The position numbers and the translations under genes were made by a program. A stretch of DNA of 64,000 nucleotides. It comes from Paenibacillus beijingensis. Its GTDB lineage: Bacteria; Bacillota; Bacilli; Paenibacillales; Paenibacillaceae. Below the pieces are notes generated by a model. The model did not search any database and had not been told where the DNA came from. It was given only the letters and a program-made list of their open reading frames with translations. Each line of letters begins with the position of its first letter. The stretch's first letter is position 1. Shown here in pieces: positions 8,017 to 16,858 of this stretch. The DNA lies in NCBI RefSeq assembly GCF_000961095.1, contig NZ_CP011058.1:1889001-1953000 (forward strand), written 5' to 3'.

Positions 8017-10074
8017 ATGAACTTGTCTTTTATTAAGAAGGGTTATGTGATTTCATTACTTTTCTATTTAACTGTAGCATTAATATATTTAGGCGATGTT
8101 GCTTTTCACCCGTTAACTAAACATATTGGAGGAAATGGAGATCCTGAACAATTCATGTGGTACCTGGGATGGTTCTGGCATTCCATTTTAAATGGTCAAA
8201 GTCCTTTTACGACAACTTATCTTAACTATCCAAGCGGACTAAATTTAATGGCTAATACTTCTTTACTTGCTGAAGGTTTATTGTTTGGTCCATTAATTTA
8301 TCTAACTAGTACATATTTTGTTTACAATTTGATATTTTTTCTTAATTTAATGATTTCTGCCTTGTTATTTGAATCGATTCTCCGAATGCTAGGTATTCGC
8401 AAATGGCTTTCTATTTTTGGTGGCGTCTTAGTCTCCATGATGCCCTATACGACCGCTCACTTGTCTGGTCATATTAATCTAACATCAACAGTTGTCGTCT
8501 TTGCTATTATCCATATGATTATTTCAGCAGCAGTAAAAGGTGTAAAAAAGCCCTATCTGTACAGTGTCCTTTTTGGTCTGCTGCTTGCCTTTCAGTTTTA
8601 TACTTCCAGTGAAATATTTGCGACAGCTTTTTTATCGTTTGCCATCGTGTTTGTTCTTTTTTTACTATTTTATCGTACGGCTTTATTTCAGTTTTTAAAG
8701 CTATTTTCATGGAAATGCTATATTATTTTAGTAGTTTCTTTCGTCATTTTAGTTTCACCTGGCTTGTACTATCTCTTCTTTGGCCCTTACTTTAATATTT
8801 CTGGGCAAGTGTACCAGCTAAAGAACGTTTATGTGAATGATTTACTGAATTTTATTTTACCTACACCTGTTCATGAGCTTACAGGAAACACCGTTAATCA
8901 AGTCACGGCTTTCTTCACAGGGAATTTTGCAGAGAGCAATGGATATTTAGGAATTCCGCTAATTATTTTAATAATATTTTTTGTGCAGCATCAATGGAAT
9001 AACCAAATAATAAAAATATTATCGGTATTTTTCTTTATTATTAGTATTTTATCAATGGGATCTTATTTGCATATTCTCGGCTTAACATCAACGAAGATTG
9101 TTCTCCCATGGATGATTTTTGAGCATCTGCCTTTGATTGAACACGCCCTCCCGTCACGGCTTATGTTGTATGGAGATATTGCTGCTCTATTAATTATTTT
9201 AATAGGGTTTGAAAAAGTACTAAAGAAAAAAAAACGCGCCAAGCTTTACTCCGCCGTTCCTTTTGTTCTTTTAGGAATTGTCGCTGCTACATGGTTTCCC
9301 TCAGTACCGTTTATGTCTACTTCACAGCCAGCAATTTTAAAGGATATTTCAGCTGGAACGGAGATTTATAACGAACTAAAGGATCGTCCTACTGCAATAT
9401 ACACTGACCATTTTCCAACTGTAATGCATTTACTGGCTGAGACGGGTTATTATTTCCCGACTTCTGACGTCTATGGTTTTACTAAAAAAGATTCGGCATT
9501 AGATGCTTACAGGGATTCCTTAAATTACTTTTCAAATGACCCTAACAAAATTTCAGCAGAGTTTATCTCAAGTTTAATTGGAAGAATGAAGGTAGAAAAA
9601 ATTTTATATATTCCTATTAAAACTCAGATGTCTAACGATTTTTTGAATAATCTTAATTCGCTGCTAGGAAAACCAATAGAAGGCCCGAATGGCGCTGTTT
9701 TATGGAATGTACCTTCAGATTTAGCGAATGTTTCATTCGAAGGAGATATTTATAATATTGAAAAAATTCTTGGCAAAGGCCCAGATAATAGACATTGGGC
9801 AGGAAAACAATGGAGTATACGTGCAAAGAATAAAAACATCTCGGTTACTTTAACTGCACCTCCTGCTTCTGACATGCCTAATGGTGTCTCCATTAATATT
9901 CAGTCCGATAATAGTTCTGATTTTAAAACTATTCATCTTAATCCAAATGAAACCGTTGAAATAACGATTGTTAATGAATCTATCAAGTTTGAGGCACAGG
10001 AAATTTTTGTTCCTAACAACACAAGTCATAACGGAGATACTAGGGAGTTAAGTGTCATGGTAAATATTAATTAG
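8017..10074 (+). CDS. Large GT-C-like membrane protein, putative glycosyltransferase
   Basis: The 685-residue protein has an N-terminal membrane helix, an extracytoplasmic loop with GGNGDPEQFMWYLGW and FTTTYLNYPSG (an acidic loop typical of GT-C enzymes), about ten further membrane spans to residue 430, and a soluble C-terminal region of roughly 250 residues. It follows the GT2-GtrA gene by 31 bases with AAGGAG at the right distance, so the two are probably co-transcribed. It likely transfers a sugar from a polyprenyl phosphate to a wall polymer or surface protein outside the cell, like YfhO in B. subtilis. The family is not certain; only topology, loop and context support it. Confidence 0.65.
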   Translation: MNLSFIKKGYVISLLFYLTVALIYLGDVAFHPLTKHIGGNGDPEQFMWYLGWFWHSILNGQSPFTTTYLNYPSGLNLMANTSLLAEGLLFGPLIYLTSTYFVYNLIFFLNLMISALLFESILRMLGIRKWLSIFGGVLVSMMPYTTAHLSGHINLTSTVVVFAIIHMIISAAVKGVKKPYLYSVLFGLLLAFQFYTSSEIFATAFLSFAIVFVLFLLFYRTALFQFLKLFSWKCYIILVVSFVILVSPGLYYLFFGPYFNISGQVYQLKNVYVNDLLNFILPTPVHELTGNTVNQVTAFFTGNFAESNGYLGIPLIILIIFFVQHQWNNQIIKILSVFFFIISILSMGSYLHILGLTSTKIVLPWMIFEHLPLIEHALPSRLMLYGDIAALLIILIGFEKVLKKKKRAKLYSAVPFVLLGIVAATWFPSVPFMSTSQPAILKDISAGTEIYNELKDRPTAIYTDHFPTVMHLLAETGYYFPTSDVYGFTKKDSALDAYRDSLNYFSNDPNKISAEFISSLIGRMKVEKILYIPIKTQMSNDFLNNLNSLLGKPIEGPNGAVLWNVPSDLANVSFEGDIYNIEKILGKGPDNRHWAGKQWSIRAKNKNISVTLTAPPASDMPNGVSINIQSDNSSDFKTIHLNPNETVEITIVNESIKFEAQEIFVPNNTSHNGDTRELSVMVNIN

Positions 10075-10376
10075 ACTACACCGTATCAATTTAGATCAGA
10101 TTTAACATCCCTTAAAAGCTAAAATTAATGGCAGGAGGTGCGATAAGCTTTAAAACAGCTAGCATCTACTGCTCTCTATTTTTAGTAAAATTTATCCATC
10201 TGCTATATAAATTACGTATCTCAATTTGACAATTATCATTTATAGACTTTAAATGAAGTACAACCAAGCTAAACTAGGGTTTATTATTTTATTATTAGAT
10301 AGTCAAGTACTTCAAACTAATATTATAATATTTTATAAAATCCTAGCAGGATAAATAATGGGTTAAGGAGTTTACC
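10075..10376. other. AT-rich intergenic gap, probable promoter for the ligase gene
   Basis: This 302-base gap is strongly AT-rich. It contains ATTATAAT near 10323 that could be a -10 box, but no good -35 at the usual distance. A 33-codon frame from an ATG near 10128 has no ribosome binding site in front and no recognisable product. It also marks the step from the AT-rich glycan genes to higher-GC sequence. Confidence 0.4.
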
Positions 10377-12821
10377 ATGAATCGACAACCTTCACCACCC
10401 AGGTATCAAAAAAAGGTAGAATCTGACGTCTCTCTCATCAAATGGGCGGGCATCATAATGGCTGCCATCTTCTTTCTTGCCTTTCCGTTTCAAACCGCGC
10501 TGTTTAACGGGTTCGACTTCTCCTTTGAAAAGAAAATTACGGGCGCGATGCTGTACGGCTTCTTCTTTTTCATTGTGATGTCGTTGCATATCTTCAAGGT
10601 TTGGCGGGAAAATAATTGGCAGGCCGTCCTTTCCGTCTCCGTCTGGCTGCTGCCGATCTTTTACTTCATATCGTCTTTCAACGCCGTGTCCGTTAATGAC
10701 GCTCAAATCTTGACTGTCATCAGCTTCGGCCTCGCGGGATTTTTTGTTTTTGGCGTCTATTTCAATGATACTCCTTCCTCCAGAAAAACGCTCGAGGGAA
10801 TTCTTGTACTTTCCGGCTACATATTGGTCATTTTCGGTTTGATCAATCTGTTCGGCCAAATCTACACCCCCGACGCACTCTGGTTTACGATGGGCAATTA
10901 CCGGTTGACGTCTGTGTTTCAGTATCCGAATACATATGCTGCAGTTTTAATTGCCGTTCTCCTGGTGGCTCTTTACTATACCGCTCACGCGGTCCGCTAT
11001 CCGTGGCGGTTTATTCACGCTTTTATGCTCGTTCCGGTTCTTGTGTCCTTTATGCTGACTTTTTCACGAGCCGCGATCGTAATCGTTCCGGTCGTCATTC
11101 TTATATTGCTTCCGTTCTTTAAGCTGGCCAAACAGCTATCCTATCTGGTTTACCTTATGCTCTCGACTCTGGTTACTTTTATCATTTTGAATCAAATGGA
11201 ATCCATCTCAACGACCATCGCCCAGCAGGTGCAGCCGGTTGAAGGAGTAAAAGCCGCACAGTCAATATCGCTCTGGAGCGCGCTGCCGCTGAAAGGATGG
11301 GGCGTGCTTCTGGCAGCATCGCTCGTAACGGCGCTCCTGTCGTTAGCTGTAGCGAAGTGGATCGAGCCGTGGCTAGAGCGTAAGCTTCAAAAAGTCAGTG
11401 CAATGAAAAGCTCCGCTTTTCTTGCTCCTGCGGCTCTGCTTATTATTGTTATTGTTGGAGCTGCAATTGTCCTTTCGAGCAGTGCTGTCCGCGGACTGCT
11501 GCCTGCCAATATTGCCGATCGGCTGGAGAATCTTAATTTTAGGCAGCACAGTGTTCTGGAACGGGAAACCTTTTACCGGAACGGGTTGAAAATCGCCGCC
11601 GATCACCCGCTCGTCGGTGCCGGGGGCGGAGCCTGGAAGGCGCTCTACCAGCAGTATCAAACAAATCCGTATACAAGTAATCAGGCCCATAGTTATCCGA
11701 TTCAAATGCTTGTGGAAGTGGGCTGGCTTGGCCTGCTTGTGCATGCCGCATTCTTCGCTGCCGTTTTCTTCTTCTACATCCGCAGCTACTTCCGGTATCC
11801 AGAAAAAAGAGGCAGCCATATTATCTTTTTTATTTTTTCGATATCGATCCTGCTTCACAGTTTCATCGATTTTGATATGAGTTATATAAGTATATCTTCG
11901 CTTGTGTTTTTTTGTCTTGGCTGCATGATCGGCGTCTACGGTCGGGAATTGAAGATCGAAGGTCTTCAGTTCAAACGAAATGCTCTGAGACTGATTTTTC
12001 CTTCGGCTCTGACGCTTCTCTCCATCCTCATGATGGTGGTCAGCTACCGGCAATATGCCTCGCATGTGCAATTTGACAAGGCGCTTGCTTACGCTGCGGA
12101 AAAGAGACCGCTTCAGGAGCTGCTCGTTCCACTGGAGAAAGCGATCTCGTTTGCGCCGGCGAATCCTCATTATTCGCTTGTAGAAGCCGATTGGATGTCG
12201 CAGGCTTTCGCACAGACGGGGAATGCCGCCTATCTGGACAATGGAAAAAAAATCTTGGACAAAGCGAAACTTATGTCCCCCTATGAGCGTCAAATAATAT
12301 TAGCAGAGTACAGATATTACAAGGACACCCAGAATTACGAAAATGCGATAGCTTCGCTAGAAGAAGGCATCTCTAAATTCCCTTGGGACATTGATTTCTA
12401 TGAAACAACGATTCAGGAATATTATGATGCCGGCAATCGCGAGAAACCGAGTAATCCGGACCAATCTGCTGCCAAATGGAACCGTGCGACCGAGTTGTAC
12501 AACATCATCGTGGAGCGGACGGAACAACTGAAGGCCTTGCCGCCCGAGCAGCTTCAAGGACGGCGCTTTGATGTGTCACCCGCTGTTCGTCTTATTATCG
12601 CCCAAATTCAATATGCCAACAAAGATTTTTCGTCGGCGATTGAAACGTTAAATCCGGCAATCAGCGACAATCTTCAAGAACAAAGCAATAGAGTCATTGT
12701 TCGCTATTACCTCGCCGCTTTGCATGCAACCGGAAAAAATGATGAAGATCTACAAACCAAGTTGATCGCCGCCGATATACAAGAGAAGGGGCTTCTTGAA
12801 GCGTTGGAAAAAGAGAATTAG
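10377..12821 (+). CDS. O-antigen ligase-type (Wzy_C) glycan transferase with TPR tail; possible S-layer O-oligosaccharyltransferase
   Basis: This 814-residue protein has about 13 membrane spans. The Wzy_C/O-antigen-ligase core is marked by the large loop with LVGAGGGAWKALYQQYQ and the downstream SNQAHSYPIQMLVEVG, where the histidine is the conserved catalytic-region residue. After the last span (about residue 565) come some 250 soluble residues with tetratricopeptide-like helices. Gram-positive bacteria lack LPS, and proteins of this build (WsfB/WsaB type) transfer finished glycans to S-layer proteins in Paenibacillus and Geobacillus. The next gene encodes an SLH-domain surface protein, which fits. 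AAGGAG precedes the ATG. The acceptor is inferred. Confidence 0.82.
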   Translation: MNRQPSPPRYQKKVESDVSLIKWAGIIMAAIFFLAFPFQTALFNGFDFSFEKKITGAMLYGFFFFIVMSLHIFKVWRENNWQAVLSVSVWLLPIFYFISSFNAVSVNDAQILTVISFGLAGFFVFGVYFNDTPSSRKTLEGILVLSGYILVIFGLINLFGQIYTPDALWFTMGNYRLTSVFQYPNTYAAVLIAVLLVALYYTAHAVRYPWRFIHAFMLVPVLVSFMLTFSRAAIVIVPVVILILLPFFKLAKQLSYLVYLMLSTLVTFIILNQMESISTTIAQQVQPVEGVKAAQSISLWSALPLKGWGVLLAASLVTALLSLAVAKWIEPWLERKLQKVSAMKSSAFLAPAALLIIVIVGAAIVLSSSAVRGLLPANIADRLENLNFRQHSVLERETFYRNGLKIAADHPLVGAGGGAWKALYQQYQTNPYTSNQAHSYPIQMLVEVGWLGLLVHAAFFAAVFFFYIRSYFRYPEKRGSHIIFFIFSISILLHSFIDFDMSYISISSLVFFCLGCMIGVYGRELKIEGLQFKRNALRLIFPSALTLLSILMMVVSYRQYASHVQFDKALAYAAEKRPLQELLVPLEKAISFAPANPHYSLVEADWMSQAFAQTGNAAYLDNGKKILDKAKLMSPYERQIILAEYRYYKDTQNYENAIASLEEGISKFPWDIDFYETTIQEYYDAGNREKPSNPDQSAAKWNRATELYNIIVERTEQLKALPPEQLQGRRFDVSPAVRLIIAQIQYANKDFSSAIETLNPAISDNLQEQSNRVIVRYYLAALHATGKNDEDLQTKLIAADIQEKGLLEALEKEN

Positions 12822-12968
12822 ATTATTTTAATTTACCAATTTTTGTTCTTCTATTCTGTGAGAAAGTAGGATATAATTCCTTCTGGTCTCTATCTTTTTT
12901 CTTCTATTTTTACCTTTCCTTTGAAAACGATGGAATTTATATACAACTTGAAAGGAGGTGAAAATATA

Positions 12969-14534
12969 ATGAAAAAGCTTGTAACGAAAAAAACAGCTGC
13001 AGTCCTCGTCTTCATGATGCTGGTTTCTGCCTTGTCTCCGATTTTGGCCTTTGCTGCTACCGGCTTTTCGGATCTGTCCTACAATTCAGCTTCGGGTACG
13101 GTAACAGGTAAAGTATACATTACGGGCGACACCTATGTGAACAAAGATGTATATCTTGATTCGCAAGGACGGGTCGTAATCAGCGTTTATGATGACGCGG
13201 GTAAAGTAGTCAACACGGTTTATGCTACATATGATCAAGCCGGTTACTACAACTTCACGGGAACCGTTACTTCGTCGACGTATTTGACACTCAAATACTT
13301 CTACAAAAACGGAACACCGGTAACTCAAGCTGTATACAACAGCTCCTCCCCGATTTTCATCGGTGGTGGCGGTGTCGTTACCCCTGGAACAGTCGTCAAC
13401 CCTGACGGCTCGATCAACGGTGACGCGCTGAAAGCACTTCTGACGGCTGACAAAAACGCTCGTGTTGAAGTGAAAACAGATGTTGTTAACCTGCCTGCGA
13501 GCGCATTGACTGCAGGTGAGACGCTGACGCTTTACAAAGCGGACGGTACGTCTTACACGCTTCCTCTGAAAGCGCTGAAGCTTGAAGATCTGGCGAAAAG
13601 CCTCGGAGTTTCTCTGAACGATCTCATCATTCGCGTAGAATTGACGAAGCTGTCCGGTGCGGCTGAAAAAGCTGTAGCGGATGCGGTTTATGCAATCGGC
13701 GCTACTCCAGTGGCTGGAGCATTCGACTTCAAAGTCACTGCAGTTGGCGGCGGTAAAGAGCTTCCGATCGAGAAATTCGGGCAACTGGTTTCCCGTACGT
13801 TCGCTCTGAACCCTGGTGCTGTTGCGGCTACTGTAACGGGCGTTGTGTACAATCCGGTGACGAAAGAGTTGACATTCGTGCCTTCCACTTTCGCAACGGT
13901 TGACGGCAAAACGATCGCTACACTGAAACGCGACGGTAACTCCATCTACACGGTCATTCAAGCGCCTTCCGTGAAATTCACGGATTTGCTCGTCCACTGG
14001 GCGAAAGCTGATGTGACCGCTCTGTCCGAGAAGTTGATCGTTGAAGGAACGGGCAAAAACTTGTTCGAACCGAAACGCAACATCACTCGTGCAGAATTCG
14101 CGGCTCTGATCGTTCGCTCGCTTGGTATCGAAGCAACCGGTACTTCGGAATTCAAAGACGTTGCATCCGGCAAATGGTACTCCGGTGCTGTAGCCGCTGC
14201 TGCTGAAGCAGGCATCGTCAATGGTTACGAAGACGGTTCTTTCAAACCGAACGCGAACATCAGCCGTAAAGAGCTGGCAGCCATGGTCGTACGCGCCCTG
14301 GAATATGCCGGTGTGGAAAGCAAGCTGACGGATGCGGAAGCTTCCGCTGCGCTCGCTAACTTTACCGACACTGCTACTCTTGGTTGGGCAAAAGGTGAAG
14401 TAGCCGCTGCTGTGAAAGCTGGTGTTGTTCAAGGTCAAACTGCAACGAAAGTTGCCGGCAACCTGAGCGCAAACCGTGCTGAAGCTGCAACGATGGTTTA
14501 CCGTTTCCTGACAAAAGCTGATCTCATCGATTAA
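12969..14534 (+). CDS. Secreted SLH-domain surface (S-layer-type) protein
   Basis: This 521-residue exported protein starts at ATG 12969, eleven bases after an AAAGGAGGTG site; an upstream in-frame TTG/ATG extension lacks a site. A signal peptide (MKKLVTKKTAAV, hydrophobic core, cleavage after AFA) is followed by a beta-rich region, a glycine/proline linker near residue 115, and a middle domain. Three SLH motifs occupy about 350-520, with landmarks ITRAEFAALIVRSLG, ISRKELAAMVVRALE and NRAEAATMVYRFL. SLH domains bind pyruvylated secondary wall polymer. Codon use is narrow and regular, as in strongly expressed genes. A strong terminator follows. It is small for a main S-layer protein but is the probable acceptor of the neighbouring glycan machinery. 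Confidence 0.88.
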   Translation: MKKLVTKKTAAVLVFMMLVSALSPILAFAATGFSDLSYNSASGTVTGKVYITGDTYVNKDVYLDSQGRVVISVYDDAGKVVNTVYATYDQAGYYNFTGTVTSSTYLTLKYFYKNGTPVTQAVYNSSSPIFIGGGGVVTPGTVVNPDGSINGDALKALLTADKNARVEVKTDVVNLPASALTAGETLTLYKADGTSYTLPLKALKLEDLAKSLGVSLNDLIIRVELTKLSGAAEKAVADAVYAIGATPVAGAFDFKVTAVGGGKELPIEKFGQLVSRTFALNPGAVAATVTGVVYNPVTKELTFVPSTFATVDGKTIATLKRDGNSIYTVIQAPSVKFTDLLVHWAKADVTALSEKLIVEGTGKNLFEPKRNITRAEFAALIVRSLGIEATGTSEFKDVASGKWYSGAVAAAAEAGIVNGYEDGSFKPNANISRKELAAMVVRALEYAGVESKLTDAEASAALANFTDTATLGWAKGEVAAAVKAGVVQGQTATKVAGNLSANRAEAATMVYRFLTKADLID

Positions 14535-14554
14535 TCCTACTTATATCAGCAGAG

Positions 14555-14584
14555 AAAGCGACCTTCGGGTCGCTTTTTTTTTTG
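14555..14584 (+). terminator. Rho-independent terminator of the SLH gene
   Basis: AAAGCGACC, loop TTCG, GGTCGCTTT and a T-run of about eight. A perfect 9-bp stem with a UUCG tetraloop, 20 bases after the SLH stop codon. Confidence 0.95.
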
Positions 14585-14590
14585 TCTTTA

Positions 14591-14674
14591 GCATTTTGCT
14601 TTTATCCTTTAGCCTTTTGCTTTTATCCTTTAGCCTTTTGCTTTTATCCTTTAGCCGTTTGCTTTTATCCTTTA
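14591..14674. repeat. Minisatellite: four 21-bp tandem units
   Basis: Four head-to-tail copies of a 21-base unit (GCCTTTTGCTTTTATCCTTTA with one or two changes in the outer units) lie between two terminators. Because 21 is a multiple of three, the minus strand has an open frame of seven-residue KDKSKRL repeats (74 codons), but it lacks a ribosome binding site and any recognisable domain, so I treat it as a repeat and not a gene. Confidence 0.9.
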
Positions 14675-14757
14675 ATAGAGTGACGAAACGATGGGCATCG
14701 GAGGAGAGAGGAGATAGTGACAAAAGGCGCCCCTTGCGTTTATCTTTTGCAATGATC

Positions 14758-14807
14758 AAAAACAAAGCTCCGACGTAGCGGCTTTAACCGTTTGGCGTCG
14801 GAGTTTT
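14758..14807 (-). terminator. Probable terminator of glnS (possibly bidirectional)
   Basis: CTCCGACG (14768-14775) pairs with CGTCGGAG (14796-14803). On the minus strand the stem is followed by CTTTGTTTTT; on the plus strand by TTTT. It is 75 bases beyond the glnS stop. Confidence 0.75.
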
Positions 14808-14877
14808 GAATTAAGGCTCGGTCTTAATACGATTTTGGTGTAATACTTTAATTCGTCCGTCTAACGCGATTCTACAA

Positions 14878-16539
14878 TTACCCCTTTGCCGGATCAAAGG
14901 AGCTTTTCAGCGACACAATCCGATTGAAGACCAGCTTGTCGTCCGCGGAAAGCTTCGGGTCGACGTTGAAGTAGCCGTGGCGGAAAAATTGGAACTTCTC
15001 CTGGCCTTGCGCACCGGACATATTTCGTTCCACATAGCCGTCCAAAATTTCGAGCGAGCCGGGGTTGATGCACTCCAGGAACGGTTTGCCGGTCTCTTCG
15101 GCTTCGCTTGTAATTAACGGTTCGTAGAGACGGAACTCGGCAGGAACGGCTTGCGACGCTTCCACCCAATGCAGCGTTCCTTTTACTTTACGGCCGGTAA
15201 AGCCGGAACCGCTCTTCGTTTCCGGGTCGTACGTGCAGCGAAGCTCGATCACATTGCCGCTTGCGTCCTTAATGACTTCCTCGCATTTGATAAAGTAAGC
15301 GTGCTTTAAACGTACTTCATTGCCCGGGAACAAGCGGAAATATTTGGCCGGCGGATTTTCCATGAAGTCGTCTTGCTCAATGTAAATCTCCCGCGAAAAC
15401 GGAATTTGACGCGTCCCCAGCTCTTCGTTCTCGGCGTTGTTTTCCGCTTCCAGCATCTCGACCTGCCCTTCCGGGTAATTGGTAATAACCACTTTAAGCG
15501 GACGGATAATGCCCATCGTGCGCAGCGCCTTCAGCTTCAAATCTTCCCGGATAAAATGCTCCAGCATCCGTTCGTCGACAAGGCCGTAACCTTTGGAAAC
15601 GCCGATTGCACGGCAGAAGGCACGAATCGATTCCGGGGTGTAACCCTTTCGGCGCAAGCCGCTGATGGTAGGCATCCGCGGATCGTCCCAGCCGTCCACC
15701 ACCTTCTCGTCTACGAGCTGCTTCAGCTTCCGTTTGCTCATGACGGTGTTCGTAAGATTCAAACGGCCGAATTCGTATTGATGCGGTTCGGACTCCATTT
15801 CGCATTCGGCGATCGTCCAGTCGTAGAGCGGACGGTGATCTTCGAATTCGAGCGTACAGATCGAATGCGTGACGCCTTCGATGGCATCGCTGAGCGGATG
15901 CGCGTAATCGTACATCGGGTAGATGCACCACGCATCGCCGGTACGGTGATGGTGGGCATGGGCAATGCGGTACAACACCGGATCGCGCATGTTGATGTTC
16001 GGCGAGCTCATGTCGATTTTTGCCCGCAGCACCCGCTCTCCATCGCGAAACTCCCCAGCCCGCATGCGGCGGAACAGATCGAGATTTTCCTCTACGGAAC
16101 GGTCCCTGTAGGGGCTGTTTGTACCCGGCTCGGTAAGGGTGCCGCGCAGCTCGCGGATTTGGTCGGCGCTCAAATCGCAAACGTACGCTTTTCCTTTGCG
16201 GATCAACAGCTCGGCACGCTCGTACAGCTCTTCGAAATAGTCGGAAGCAAAATGCAGCTCTTCCCACTCGAAGCCGAGCCACTTTACATCGTCTTGGATC
16301 GATTCTACATATTCCGTATCTTCTTTCACCGGATTCGTGTCGTCAAAACGGAGATTCGTCCGTCCCCCCACATCGTCCGCCAGCTCAAAGTTCAGGCAAA
16401 TCGATTTGGCATGACCAATATGAAGATAACCGTTCGGTTCGGGCGGAAAGCGGGTGATGACTTGACGGGTTCGTCCGCTTTTCAGATCCTCGGCCACAAT
16501 TTGACGAATAAAGTTCGAGGATGATGTGTTGTTTTCCAT
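14878..16539 (-). CDS. glnS: Glutaminyl-tRNA synthetase
   Basis: This 553-residue class I synthetase charges tRNA-Gln directly. The HIGH motif is at residues 40-43 (NGYLHIGHAKS), the ATP site RFDDTNP follows, and the KMSKS equivalent is MSKRK near residue 265; GDAWCIYPMYDYAHPLSDA is characteristic of GlnRS as against GluRS. The C-terminal anticodon-binding beta-barrels are complete. The ATG at 16539 has AAAGG nine bases upstream; a TTG nine bases further out sits on that site. Some firmicute GlnRS proteins carry a C-terminal YqeY domain; this one ends at normal length without it. No T-box was found upstream. Confidence 0.97.
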   Translation of the reverse strand: MENNTSSSNFIRQIVAEDLKSGRTRQVITRFPPEPNGYLHIGHAKSICLNFELADDVGGRTNLRFDDTNPVKEDTEYVESIQDDVKWLGFEWEELHFASDYFEELYERAELLIRKGKAYVCDLSADQIRELRGTLTEPGTNSPYRDRSVEENLDLFRRMRAGEFRDGERVLRAKIDMSSPNINMRDPVLYRIAHAHHHRTGDAWCIYPMYDYAHPLSDAIEGVTHSICTLEFEDHRPLYDWTIAECEMESEPHQYEFGRLNLTNTVMSKRKLKQLVDEKVVDGWDDPRMPTISGLRRKGYTPESIRAFCRAIGVSKGYGLVDERMLEHFIREDLKLKALRTMGIIRPLKVVITNYPEGQVEMLEAENNAENEELGTRQIPFSREIYIEQDDFMENPPAKYFRLFPGNEVRLKHAYFIKCEEVIKDASGNVIELRCTYDPETKSGSGFTGRKVKGTLHWVEASQAVPAEFRLYEPLITSEAEETGKPFLECINPGSLEILDGYVERNMSGAQGQEKFQFFRHGYFNVDPKLSADDKLVFNRIVSLKSSFDPAKG

Positions 16540-16858
16540 TGCGACCAACCTTTCCCACGAGGAATGAGTATCCTCTTATTTTACACAAAAACGCTATGAA
16601 ATATAAGGGGAAGGGTGAATATAACGGCAAGAAGGCTGCTTTTGCTGCGGGCGGCAGGGGATGCGGATTCATACGAGAAAGCGGCCGGAAGGAAAGAGTG
16701 TTTCTCTTCTCCTGCGGCCGCCGGCTTAGGCGTACTTTGCAGCGCAGCCTGACGGCTGTCAGTCCACATGCAGATAAGCTTCCATAAAAACGATGCGATC
16801 GGGCGGCTGTATACGTACGGGTTCATCTGCAAAACAGCTGCCTGTCTTTATGCGCGTC
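16540..16858. other. glnS upstream region
   Basis: The 319 bases between gpx and glnS should hold the glnS promoter; an AT-rich stretch (about 16573-16610) is the best place for it, but I cannot assign boxes. No T-box specifier or GGGTGG-ACCGCG core is visible. A GC-rich inverted repeat (GCGGCCG at 16686, CGGCCGC at 16716) lies in the middle without a T-run. Confidence 0.4.

Noticed and set aside
13086..14438. 450-codon open frame on the minus strand
   Set aside because: Lies wholly antisense to the SLH gene and results from its narrow codon use; no ribosome site, no recognisable domain.
14591..14674. Possible CRISPR array
   Set aside because: Units are directly adjacent without spacers; no cas genes in the window.
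14541..14765. 74-codon frame with KDKSKRL repeats as a gene
   Set aside because: Arises from a 21-bp tandem repeat, overlaps two terminators and has no ribosome binding site; kept only as a repeat.
16540..16858. T-box leader for glnS
   Set aside because: No T-box core, specifier loop or terminator/antiterminator pair found.
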